A stretch of DNA of 64,000 nucleotides from Clostridioides difficile CD160 (GTDB taxonomy: Bacteria; Bacillota; Clostridia; Peptostreptococcales; Peptostreptococcaceae). Below the pieces are notes generated by a model. That model saw nothing but the letters and a program-made list of their open reading frames with translations. It was not told the DNA's origin and did no database searches. The stretch spans positions 39,450-103,449 of the forward strand of contig NZ_AVHW01000091.1 of assembly GCF_000449425.2 (NCBI RefSeq), written 5' to 3'. This document shows, in pieces, positions 15,602 to 24,638 of the stretch. How positions within the stretch are numbered: position 1 is the first letter of the stretch; every line of letters begins with the position of its first letter. Made by a program: the position numbers and the translations under genes.

Positions 15602-17725
15602 TTATAAGTTTTTAGTAACCCATTTCTTCCCTTTTTCTTCAAGGTGACTCCCATTTCTCCCAATACTCTTTCCAATATATCCCTCTGACTCTAAAAAGTT
15701 CATAATTACTCTAACACTATGCTCACTCGAATCTACATTGTTTGATTGTAATTTCTTTACTAACATTCTTCTTCCACAATTTTCTTTATATAAGATTCTC
15801 ATAATCTCACACGCTATAATATTATCTCGATGGCTTAAGTTTTCAAAATATACATTATAAGATTTTTCTATATTATCATTAATTTCAAAACCTGTATCAT
15901 TAATTATATTATTTTCATATGCTCTGTTTTGATTATTGTTATATGTATTTGAAGCACTTTCTTTATCTTCAATATCTTTATTTTGGCAAGAGTCTTTATA
16001 TATCATAGGTAAGTCATCTATTGTAAGTAGTTCACCACCAAAATTTCCAACATATTCAATACAATTTTTTAATTCTCTTACATTTCCATCCCATTTGTAT
16101 GTATACAGAAATTTTCCTAATTTGTCATCGATTTTTTTATAATGATATCCCATATTTCCTAAAAAATAATTGCATAGCACTGGTATATCTTCTTTCCTCT
16201 CTTCAAGTGGAGGTATACTGAGTATGCAAGTACTAAGTCTATAAAACAAGTCTTTTCTAAAATTACAAGAATTTCTAAGTTCATCTATAGTCTTATTAGT
16301 AGCAGCAATTACTCTTATATCCAGTCTAATTTTTTCATATCCACCAATTTTAACTATTTCCTTCTCTTGTAATACTCTCAAAAGCTTTACTTGAAATAAT
16401 TGACTTGTATCTCCTATTTCATCTAAAAATATAGTTCCACCATTAGCTATTTCAAATAAACCCTTTTTACCCTGAGACCTAGCACCTGTAAAACTTCCAC
16501 TTTCATACCCAAACAATTCACTTTCAAGTAATTCATCTGGTATTGCTGCGCAATTTATAGATATAAAGGGTCTATTACTTTTATTTGAACAATTATGGAT
16601 AGAATGAGCATATAACTCTTTTCCTGTTCCAGTTTGACCTAATATCAGTACAGTTGAGTCTATTTTAGCGTATTTCTTAGCGTATTCTATAACTTCTTTA
16701 TTCTTCTTAGAGTTTCCTACTATATCATCAAACGTATATTTAGCCAAATAAGATTTATTTATCTTTCCAGTATTTCCTTCATATGCTTCAAACACTTCAT
16801 CTATGAATATAGACTCTTGATAGTTTTTACCCATAAAGTTTATATTGTTTTTACTGACTATAAATTCCTTATTTAGCGTTTTATCTGAGTAATATATATT
16901 TTTTTTAAGATTTGTGCGTTTAAATAAGTTGTATATATTTAGTAGTGGCTTAATTGTACTTAAATCTTTTCCTATATTACTTTCTTTTATATTGAGTAAT
17001 TTTCTTGCATATTCATTATATAGCTCTATAGTTTTATCTTGATTTAAAATAATCATACCTATTGGTATGGAATCAATTAAATGTCTTACTCGATTTTTAT
17101 ATTTCAAATCTTCCATTATAGATTTAATATCAATCTCATCTTCACTATACACATTTTCTTTCACTACTTTTAACTTAGATGCTACTATACTAGGGTCTAT
17201 TTCTAATTTTTCCAATATTTCTAAATATCCATTATATACGATTTCTCTCCAACCAATATCAATAAAATTTGTAACAAAATCTGGTGTGTAAAAAAGTTCT
17301 CCCAAATAAACTGCTGTATCTACATTTTCTATATACACCCCAAATAGCTCTTTGTTATATGGTATAAATTCAATATGATTTATTCCTAATTTCTTTAATA
17401 TTGCTATACATTCTAGTGTATATATCCATTCAGGAGTTATAAGGAGAACTCTCTTTCCTCTTTGAATTTTTCTCAATTTTTCTACTACATCTTTAGTATA
17501 CATAGTTTTTACTAAAACTAATTTTTCTTTATTTCTTTTTATCCATTGGTCTACTATTTGTTCATCTAAATAATTCATCGCTACTATAACATCACAATTT
17601 GACAAGTTCAAATCTTCTATATCATAAGTTTCTATTTTTGCAACATCTCCCAATACCTCTTCAAGTTGCAATTTATATGCTACTTTCAACTTATCATTTA
17701 TACCAGCTAAAATAATCTTTTTCAT
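15602..17725 (-). CDS. Sigma-54-dependent transcriptional activator (PAS-AAA+)
   Basis: A 707-residue bacterial enhancer-binding protein. Residues 1-190 are a sensory region with no clear family match, 210-260 a PAS-like domain, and 335-560 the AAA+ motor with Walker A GQTGTGKE (363-370), sigma-54 contact loop GSFTGA (410-415; canonical GAFTGA) and Walker B GGTIFLDE (429-436). The C-terminal 90 residues look like a winged-helix domain, not the usual Fis helix-turn-helix. It lies directly upstream of the amidohydrolase-MFS operon, whose promoter is sigma-54-type with a palindrome, so it most likely controls that operon in response to its substrate. Confidence 0.92.
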   Translation of the reverse strand: MKKIILAGINDKLKVAYKLQLEEVLGDVAKIETYDIEDLNLSNCDVIVAMNYLDEQIVDQWIKRNKEKLVLVKTMYTKDVVEKLRKIQRGKRVLLITPEWIYTLECIAILKKLGINHIEFIPYNKELFGVYIENVDTAVYLGELFYTPDFVTNFIDIGWREIVYNGYLEILEKLEIDPSIVASKLKVVKENVYSEDEIDIKSIMEDLKYKNRVRHLIDSIPIGMIILNQDKTIELYNEYARKLLNIKESNIGKDLSTIKPLLNIYNLFKRTNLKKNIYYSDKTLNKEFIVSKNNINFMGKNYQESIFIDEVFEAYEGNTGKINKSYLAKYTFDDIVGNSKKNKEVIEYAKKYAKIDSTVLILGQTGTGKELYAHSIHNCSNKSNRPFISINCAAIPDELLESELFGYESGSFTGARSQGKKGLFEIANGGTIFLDEIGDTSQLFQVKLLRVLQEKEIVKIGGYEKIRLDIRVIAATNKTIDELRNSCNFRKDLFYRLSTCILSIPPLEERKEDIPVLCNYFLGNMGYHYKKIDDKLGKFLYTYKWDGNVRELKNCIEYVGNFGGELLTIDDLPMIYKDSCQNKDIEDKESASNTYNNNQNRAYENNIINDTGFEINDNIEKSYNVYFENLSHRDNIIACEIMRILYKENCGRRMLVKKLQSNNVDSSEHSVRVIMNFLESEGYIGKSIGRNGSHLEEKGKKWVTKNL

Positions 17726-17746
17726 TTAGACCCCCACTATAAATGG

Positions 17747-18535
17747 CTATCCTATTTTCATGACCTCTTTTATCTTATCTACAACACCATTCTCAGTATT
17801 TCTTTTTGCTCTGAATCTAGCAATTTCTTTTAAATACTCATTTGCATTTTCCATGGCGTAACTATGATAAGCACTCTTCATCATTTCTACATCATTCAAT
17901 TGGTCGCCAAATACCATAGTTTCTTCATATTTTATATCTAGCATTCTTTGTACTTTTTTTATTGCACTTCCTTTATTAGCACCTTTTGCAGTTAAATCAA
18001 GCCACTCTACTCCAGAAATACATACTTGAGCTCTATCAGAAAACTTTTCAAAGTAGATACTATTATTGTGTTCTGCACCTTTGAAGTCAAATACGGCTAT
18101 CTTTAATATATCGCCTTCTACTTTAGTCAAGTCATCTACAACTTTAAACTTTGCATAGTAAGTACTAACTTCTTCTATAAATGCTTCATCTTTACTTTCT
18201 ATATAAGCGTATTTTTTACCACTCATCACAATTTTTTTTCCTTTTATACTTCTTGTTGTCTCTATAATTTCATTTACTAATTCTTTCTCCAAAGGATTTG
18301 ATAATATTTCTTTTCCTTTATATACTACCAATGTTCCATTTTCTGAGATAAACATCATATCATCTTTTATATCTTCAAATTTTTTTATAAGATTTTGATA
18401 CTGCCTACCACTTGCCGCAGAAAACATTATCCCTCTTTCTCTTAATTTTTTAAATACTTTATAAAACTCTGGATTTATTTCGCTCTTCTCATCTAACAAA
18501 GTTCCATCTAAGTCTGTTGCTATTAATTTTATCAT
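17747..18535 (-). CDS. HAD superfamily phosphatase, Cof type
   Basis: A 262-residue cytoplasmic phosphatase of the Cof/YidA group. Motif I is DLDGTLLD (residues 8-15, nucleophile Asp8), motif II is SAASGR, and motif IV is FGDQLNDVEMM. The cap domain is of C2 type. Natural substrates in this group are sugar phosphates and flavin or pyridoxal phosphates, and cannot be picked from sequence. It lies 21 bases upstream of the sigma-54 activator in the same direction, so the two may be cotranscribed. Confidence 0.9.
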   Translation of the reverse strand: MIKLIATDLDGTLLDEKSEINPEFYKVFKKLRERGIMFSAASGRQYQNLIKKFEDIKDDMMFISENGTLVVYKGKEILSNPLEKELVNEIIETTRSIKGKKIVMSGKKYAYIESKDEAFIEEVSTYYAKFKVVDDLTKVEGDILKIAVFDFKGAEHNNSIYFEKFSDRAQVCISGVEWLDLTAKGANKGSAIKKVQRMLDIKYEETMVFGDQLNDVEMMKSAYHSYAMENANEYLKEIARFRAKRNTENGVVDKIKEVMKIG

Positions 18536-18903
18536 ACATTTCTTCCCCCAAATTATATAATTTATGATTATTTTTTATTATTTTTTATCAGTTTAAATTT
18601 TCAATTCCTATTATACACTAAAATTTCTAAATTACAATTTACTCCTTTTGTAAGATGTTCTAAGCATATCTAGGAAAATATTTTTTTCAATATATACATC
18701 AATTTATAAAAATTTAAATCTTCATATAATTATATTCCAAGTGAATTCATAATAACTACACACTTTCTTATATAAAATACCATAAAAATAATTATATTAT
18801 GACAAACTTATGCTAATTTATTGTGTTTTTTATTGCTTATATAACAAATTTTTAATATAATTAACTATGTGTAATTAAAAAATTTAGAAAGTAGGGGATA
18901 TTA
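18536..18903. other. Divergent intergenic region between the HAD phosphatase and lcp genes
   Basis: The 368 bases hold the promoters of both directions. The plus-strand promoter is given at 18833-18861. No clear minus-strand consensus promoter or folded RNA was found. Confidence 0.5.
18833..18861 (+). promoter_or_regulatory. SigmaA promoter of the first LCP gene
   Basis: TTGCTT (18833-18838), a 17-base spacer and TATAAT (18856-18861). The second LCP gene has a promoter with the same sequence around its -10 box (TTTAATATAATTAA), showing that the duplication included the control region. Confidence 0.7.
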
Positions 18904-19860
18904 TTGTCAGGACTCAAAAAGTTCGTTATATTTCTAGCCCTTTTAGTTATAGCATTTCCTGTTAGTGTCTATGGATATGTTTTTACTAAATTAAAAACTA
19001 TCCAAGATGATAGTATAAATACAGAGGCGCTGAGTAGTAATGACTATAAAAATGAAGAAAGTATCACAAATATATTATTGTTAGGTACAGATGCTAGACC
19101 TGGAGAAGAAGTTTCTCGTTCAGATGCCATGATGATACTGACTATTGATAATAAAAATAAAAGCCTAAAATTAACTTCATTAAATAGAGATACTTATGTT
19201 AATATACCAGGACATGGGGAACAAAAACTAACACATGCTTATGTATATGGACAAGCTAACTTATTGATAGAAACTATAGAGGAAAACTTCCAAATTGACA
19301 TACAAAACTATGCTGTAGTTGACTTCTTCTCTTTTATGGATATAGTTGATGCTCTAGGTGGAGTTACGGTTACTGTTGATAAGAGTGAAATAAGAGAATT
19401 AAACAAATTTATACCTGAAACTTATAAGTGGCATAAAAGCGATGACAAAGGTTCTCTCAAATATATAAGAAACTCAGGTGAACAAAAATTAAATGGATAC
19501 CAGACACTTGCATTTTCTCGTATAAGAAAAAATGATAGCACAGACCAAAGAGATAGAAGACAAAGAAGCGTTATACAAAGCTTAATAAATGGTGTTAAGG
19601 ATTTACCAGTTACTAAATATCCTAATCTAGTTAATACAATACTTCCATATGTAAAAACTAATATGAACCCTAATGAAATAATATCTTTAGGAAAAGACCT
19701 TTTAAGCATAGGAAATTTAGACCTTAAGTCTATGGAATTCCCTCTTTCTACTGAAAATGGTAGAAAAATAGGTGATGCAGGATATGTAATTCCTTTTGAA
19801 GAATATGAATTAGATGCGATGCATGATTTTATATTTGAAGATATTATGGTTGAAGAGTAA
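18904..19860 (+). CDS. LytR-CpsA-Psr (LCP) glycopolymer ligase, first copy
   Basis: LCP proteins move lipid-linked polymers onto peptidoglycan outside the cell. This 318-residue copy has one N-terminal membrane helix (about 5-27) and the LCP domain beginning at NILLLGTDARPG (about residue 55), with the RSDAMMILTID strand and catalytic Arg residues in LNRDTYV and SRIRKNDS. It starts at a TTG preceded by a GGGG-type ribosome binding site. It is followed by its own terminator and a second LCP gene. Given the PSII operon nearby, PSII attachment is its probable role. Confidence 0.92.
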   Translation: MSGLKKFVIFLALLVIAFPVSVYGYVFTKLKTIQDDSINTEALSSNDYKNEESITNILLLGTDARPGEEVSRSDAMMILTIDNKNKSLKLTSLNRDTYVNIPGHGEQKLTHAYVYGQANLLIETIEENFQIDIQNYAVVDFFSFMDIVDALGGVTVTVDKSEIRELNKFIPETYKWHKSDDKGSLKYIRNSGEQKLNGYQTLAFSRIRKNDSTDQRDRRQRSVIQSLINGVKDLPVTKYPNLVNTILPYVKTNMNPNEIISLGKDLLSIGNLDLKSMEFPLSTENGRKIGDAGYVIPFEEYELDAMHDFIFEDIMVEE

Positions 19861-19903
19861 ATATTTATCTAAAACAAAACAAATTAATAATCTTATAGTA
19901 AGT

Positions 19904-19951
19904 ACATACCTCTCAAAGGCAAATTACTTTGCAATTGTGGGGTGTGTTTTT
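19904..19951 (+). terminator. Terminator between the two LCP genes
   Basis: ACATACCTC (19904-19912) pairs with GGGGTGTGT (19939-19947), and an inner GCAAA / TTTGC hairpin extends the stem. It is followed by a T-rich tract. Confidence 0.75.
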
Positions 19952-20072
19952 ATTTTAAAATATAAATTTATTTTTCAAAAAATATATTACATATACTTTT
20001 AATTATATATATAAATTGACAATTTTTCTTATAAATTATATCATTGTCTTTTTTTTGTAACTGAAACAAGTA

Positions 20073-20101
20073 TTGAATATATCTCAATACTTTAATATAA
20101 T
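20073..20101 (+). promoter_or_regulatory. SigmaA promoter of the second LCP gene
   Basis: TTGAAT (20073-20078), a 17-base spacer and TATAAT (20096-20101), 54 bases upstream of the TTG start codon. Confidence 0.7.
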
Positions 20102-20154
20102 TAAGTGTATGCTATTAAAAAATATACAGGAAAAAGAAGAAAGAAGGGGTACTT

Positions 20155-21120
20155 TTGTCAAAATTAAAGAAATTTGTTATACTACTGGCTTTCTTGGTAG
20201 TAATATTCCCTATAAGCGTCTATGGATATTTTTATTATAAATTATCTTCTATTCATGACTCGAGCATAAATAGTGATTTGTTAAATAATAATGACCATAA
20301 AAATGAAAATGGGATAACTAACATACTACTTATGGGAACAGATGCTAGACCAAATGAAGATTCTTCAAGGTCAGATGCTATGATGATACTTACTATTGAT
20401 AACAAGCATAATGATATCAAACTTACATCATTAGCTCGTGATAGCTATGTAGACATCCCTGGTCATGGTAAACAAAAACTTACTCATGCTTATGCTTATG
20501 GACAAGCTGATTTATTAATACAAACAATTGAAGAGAACTTTAATATTGATATTCAGAATTATGCTTGTGTTAATTTCGAATCATTTATGTATATAATTGA
20601 TGCTATTGGTGGCGTTGAAGTTACCATTGAAAAAGGAGAAATACGAGAATTAAATAAATTTATTCCTGAAACTTATGGTTGGAATAAAAGTGATGATAAA
20701 GGTAGCATACAATACATTAAAAAATCAGGAGAACAAACTTTAAATGGATATCAAGCACTATCTTTTGCACGTATCAGACACAACGATACAGCTTTTGCTA
20801 GAGATGGCAGACAGAGACAGATTATACAAGCTATAATCAAGAAAACAGAAACTTTACCTGTCACTAAATATCCAGGTTTATTAGATGCTGTTCTTCCATA
20901 TGTTAAAACTAACATGAAGCCTAATGCAATACTTTCTTTAGGAGCTCAAGTTTTAAAAATGGGTGACTTAAATGTTAAGCAATTTGAATTCCCTATTGAT
21001 GATGAAATTCACAGTACAGGTGGTATATATGGAAAAGCTGGATGGGTTCTTAGATTTGACCCAGATACTTTAGACATATTACATGATTTTATATTTAATG
21101 ACATAGAATATAAACAATAA
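20155..21120 (+). CDS. lcpB: LytR-CpsA-Psr (LCP) glycopolymer ligase, second copy
   Basis: A 321-residue paralogue of the preceding protein, similar over its whole length: a membrane helix at about 5-27, then NILLMGTDARPN, RSDAMMILTID, LARDSYVDIPGHG and ARIRHNDTAFARDGRQRQ, which carries the catalytic Arg residues. It also uses a TTG start. The gene next to cwp19 corresponds by position to lcpB (CD2766) of strain 630, reported to influence PSII display and cell shape; the symbol rests on that remembered synteny. It has its own promoter and terminator. Confidence 0.9.
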   Translation: MSKLKKFVILLAFLVVIFPISVYGYFYYKLSSIHDSSINSDLLNNNDHKNENGITNILLMGTDARPNEDSSRSDAMMILTIDNKHNDIKLTSLARDSYVDIPGHGKQKLTHAYAYGQADLLIQTIEENFNIDIQNYACVNFESFMYIIDAIGGVEVTIEKGEIRELNKFIPETYGWNKSDDKGSIQYIKKSGEQTLNGYQALSFARIRHNDTAFARDGRQRQIIQAIIKKTETLPVTKYPGLLDAVLPYVKTNMKPNAILSLGAQVLKMGDLNVKQFEFPIDDEIHSTGGIYGKAGWVLRFDPDTLDILHDFIFNDIEYKQ

Positions 21121-21163
21121 GAAATTTAACATAAAGTTTACTGGAAATATAAGATTAAATATT

Positions 21164-21239
21164 AAAAAAGAACTATATCACATAATTATTCTCAAGTTAT
21201 TATTTACACTTGATTACAAAATGCATATAGTTCTTTTTT
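21164..21239 (+). terminator. Terminator after the second LCP gene
   Basis: AAAAAAGAACTATAT (21164-21178) is complementary to ATATAGTTCTTTTTT (21225-21239), with a 46-nt loop. The run of T residues follows on the plus strand and A residues precede it, so it may also serve cwp19 from the other side. Confidence 0.75.
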
Positions 21240-21315
21240 ATTTTCTAATTTATATTTATGATTTTATTTGACTCTATTTTTATAAACCAACCTATATCTT
21301 AAACAAACTTTTCTA

Positions 21316-23429
21316 TTACTTAACTAAGTTTAGGAAAGTATTTAATGAATTTTGATTTATTCCATCACCAGCTTCATATACTAGAGTTGTTTTCTTAGGC
21401 TCTAAAGCTGTTTTCTGAGCAGATGTCACACTATTTCCAAGCATAACTACTGGTGATTTTAATTTAGCAGCTAAAGGACCTGATGTTAATGCATCTACTA
21501 GCTGATTACTTTTACTTACAAACATTGATGGATATTCAGCATTAGGATAGAATTTTTGTATTACTTTTCCATTTGTTTCTTCTCTATTTTCTCCAGCTAT
21601 TCTATTTTTAGATACATCATTTGTAATAACCTTATCTAATTTAGTTATTACTGAATCAGATATACTTAGATTACCACCTATGAAATAAGCATCTTTTACT
21701 TTTAAGTCTGATATCCAATTATAAACATCATCACTTACATTATCTTTTGATACTAATACTATTGGTTGCTTTTCCTCACCTGCTTTTGAAGCTATAGAAA
21801 GAGAATCCGCCTCACCTGTTCCACTTGTTATATATAATTTTTCTACTGGATTAGTTTTTACTAATTCCTTTGCTATTAATAAAGATGTACTATATCTATC
21901 TGAACCACCAACTCTATTTATTGATACATTTGATACTGTATCTTTTATCTCATTCTCAACTTTATCTCCAATAGAGCTATTTCCTCCTATTAGGACAACT
22001 TTACTTGGATTAAGTCTTTTTATCTCATTCTTAGTAGATGTAGGTATATTATCCTTATTTACTAATAATATAGGAGCATCATTTGCTGTAGCAAGTGGTG
22101 TTGATGTTATACCATCAACTATAGAATATCCATTTACTAATACTACTGTATCTGAATTTGTAGCCCATCCTTTTTTACTTATTGCTACTGCTGTATCATA
22201 TCTTTCATTACCTCTTAATTTTTCTACTTTAACATTTGATGGTGGAGTAACTGGCTCTTCATTACTACTAGAATATAAACTCTTTAAATCATTTTGTATA
22301 GAAGTACTATTTACTATATCTTTAGCTGAAAAATACATACTACCTTTTATTTCACTATATTTTCTATTTAATGTTACTTGTTGTACTATTTCTTTTGCTA
22401 TATTTTGTCCATTATAACTTGATTGACCTTGCTTGTATATACCTTGTCCTATGTATAAGTCTACGTTTGTTCCTTTTACTTCATTAGCCCACCATGCTAC
22501 TAATTTAGAGTAATCTGCAGCTTTAAGACCAATTGGCCAATAAAGTTGTGGAACTACATAATCGACTAACCCTTGTTTTATCCATGCTCTTGTATCTGCA
22601 TATGTACCTACATAACTTTCATTACCTGATGTATCTGAACCTGTTGGGTCACTACTCTTATTTCTCCATATTCCAGCTGGACTTACACCAAATACAACAT
22701 TAGATTTTATACTCTTTATAGATGCTTTTACATCTCTAAGTAAAGTATTTACATTCTCTCTTCTCCAATTGTCTTTATTTTGTCCATTTCCATATTTTTG
22801 ATATGTTGCATTATCACTGAAGCTTACTCCTGGGTAGAAATAATCATCAAAATGAACACCATCTATGTCATAATTTTGAACAACTTCTGCTATACTATCA
22901 ACTATGTATTTTCTAACTTCTGGCAAACCTGGGTCATAGTAATACTTATTTCCATGCTTAATTACCCAACTTGGATTTTTCTTTGCTGGATGGTTAGCTG
23001 GTAATTTATCAATGCTCTCATCTGCCATAGTTATTCTGTATGGATTAAACCATGCATGGAATTCCATCCCTCTTTTATGTGCTTCTTCTATAAAAATGGT
23101 AATGGGTCATATCCAGGGTCTTTACCTTGTGTACCTGTAAGATATTCAGACCATGGATTTATATTTGATTTATATAAAGCATCTGATTTTGGTCTTACTT
23201 GAACCACTGCTGTATTTATTCCTGAACTTTTTAACTTGTCCAACAAATCTGTGTATTCCTTTTTTTGCTTGGCTTCATTATTTTTAGTCTTAGGCCAGTC
23301 CAAATTATAAACTGTAGATATCCAAGCAGCTCTCATTTCCTTATCATTTGATGAATCTGCAAATGAACTTACACTACACATTGTAAGTGTCATTATAAGT
23401 GATAATACTAATATACTTATTTTTTTCAT
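21316..23429 (-). pseudogene. cwp19: Cwp19 lytic transglycosylase, broken by a frameshift
   Basis: Two consecutive minus-strand frames together make the whole protein. The first encodes a signal peptide and the start of the GHL10/DUF187 glycoside hydrolase domain up to GYDPLPFL; the second continues it from IEEAHKRGMEFHAWFNPYR through the hydrolase domain and three CWB2 modules (C-terminal 300 residues). They are joined at a run of five A on the plus strand (23092-23096). One extra A would restore a single frame of about 704 codons (PFFIEEAH). Cwp19 is described as a peptidoglycan lytic transglycosylase involved in autolysis. Here translation would stop after 113 residues, so the gene is inactive unless slippage or a sequencing error accounts for it. 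Confidence 0.9.
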
Positions 23430-23580
23430 TTCATCCCCCTTAATTTCTAAAATTTATTTTTTTTACAATATACTCCTTACTAAGTATATCTAAAATTCAT
23501 ATTATCTGTCAAATATTGAATAATATAGTTAAAATTTATATTTGATATTTGATTATAATATGAAATAATTTATTATAAAA

Positions 23581-23616
23581 AAAACAGCAAAGAAATTTAT
23601 CTTCTTTGCTGTTTTT
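23581..23616 (-). terminator. Terminator of the NlpC/P60 gene
   Basis: AAAACAGCAAAGAA (23581-23594) pairs with TTCTTTGCTGTTTT (23602-23615); the minus strand then continues in T residues. It isolates the gene from cwp19. Confidence 0.88.
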
Positions 23617-23732
23617 ATAACGTCCATCACTATTTTAATATTACTAACCATTTCAATATATATGTAAAACATTAAATGTAACTCTACATACTTAATGTTA
23701 ATATTCAATCCTATGTAAATCAATTTCTATTA

Positions 23733-24440
23733 TTATTGTAAAACACGAGTAGCAGTTATAAGTCTTTTTGCATAATTAGTTCCTGGTGCCATACTAGTAA
23801 CTTTTACTACATCTCCTGTTTGTGGTGAATGTATGAATTTAGAATTTCCAACATACAATCCAACATGATTTATTGAACCACCTGAACCAAAGAAAACTAA
23901 ATCTCCTGGTTTTAATTCTGCTCTTGATACTTTCTTTCCTACTGTTGCTTGTGATCTTGATACCCTTGGTAAATTAACTCCTGCTCCATTTTTATAGACA
24001 TAAGAAGTGAACCCAGAACAATCAAAAGAATTTGGTCCAGTTGCTCCCCATCTATATGGCTTACCTTGTTGCTTAAATGCTAAGTTTAAAACATTTTGTA
24101 CCTTTGCGTCTACATTTCCACCTTCAATAGTTAAATAGTCTCCATTTACCCATCCTGTAACATTATCAACTGATTTTATTTTAATCCATCCATTTGAATG
24201 TAATTCTAAAACCTCAACTTTGTCTCCTGTGTTTATCTTTCCTACTACTGAGTCATTTGCACTAGCTCCACTTCTCATATTTAAGAAATCACATTGGTCT
24301 ACTGTTGCAGTCATAGGTGAATTAGTTAACTCTGCTGCACTAGCTGTTATTGCTCCTGCTTCTACTGTGACAACTCCTGCTATTAACACCATAGCTATAA
24401 ATTTTTTTAATATATGTTTTTTATTTTTAATATTCATCAT
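23733..24440 (-). CDS. Secreted SH3-NlpC/P60 cell wall hydrolase
   Basis: A 235-residue exported peptidoglycan hydrolase. The signal peptide ends near ASAAE (residue 36), an SH3b wall-binding domain covers about 45-105, and the NlpC/P60 domain about 115-235 has the catalytic triad Cys141 (SFDCSGFTSY), His192 (INHVGLY) and His204 (FIHSPQ). Such enzymes cut within or between stem peptides. It has no CWB2 module. Its promoter carries three WalR-type boxes in exact 11-bp phase, suggesting control by the WalRK cell-wall stress system. Position matches CD2768 of strain 630. Confidence 0.93.
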   Translation of the reverse strand: MMNIKNKKHILKKFIAMVLIAGVVTVEAGAITASAAELTNSPMTATVDQCDFLNMRSGASANDSVVGKINTGDKVEVLELHSNGWIKIKSVDNVTGWVNGDYLTIEGGNVDAKVQNVLNLAFKQQGKPYRWGATGPNSFDCSGFTSYVYKNGAGVNLPRVSRSQATVGKKVSRAELKPGDLVFFGSGGSINHVGLYVGNSKFIHSPQTGDVVKVTSMAPGTNYAKRLITATRVLQ

Positions 24441-24507
24441 AATCTCAAATACCTAATCCTTTCGAAAATTTAACATTTTTTTCATTTGTTTCCAATTCCT
24501 AATTAAC

Positions 24508-24536
24508 ATTCTAACTTACATCAAAATAAATTGCAA
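24508..24536 (-). promoter_or_regulatory. SigmaA promoter of the NlpC/P60 gene
   Basis: On the minus strand TTGCAA (24531-24536), a 17-base spacer and TAGAAT (24508-24513). It lies just downstream of the WalR-like boxes. Confidence 0.7.
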
Positions 24537-24543
24537 CCTTTTT

Positions 24544-24571
24544 TGTAATCTTTTTGTAATCTTTTTGTAAT
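24544..24571 (-). promoter_or_regulatory. Three phased WalR-like boxes overlapping CAAAAA sites
   Basis: TGTAAT occurs at 24544-24549, 24555-24560 and 24566-24571, each pair separated by five bases. This matches the WalR/YycF consensus TGTWAH-N5-TGTWAH twice over. On the minus strand each repeat is ATTACAAAAAG, so each also carries a CAAAAA methylation motif of CamA. Confidence 0.65.
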
Positions 24572-24638
24572 CTTTTGTTTCTTTTTCGTATATATTTGTT
24601 TCTTTTTGCTCCCCCTGGTTACAAATTAGAAATATATT

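Noticed and set aside
24540..24580. Short phased repeats as a possible CRISPR or tandem repeat array
   Set aside because: The unit is only 11 bases with no spacers and lies at a promoter; transcription factor boxes fit better.
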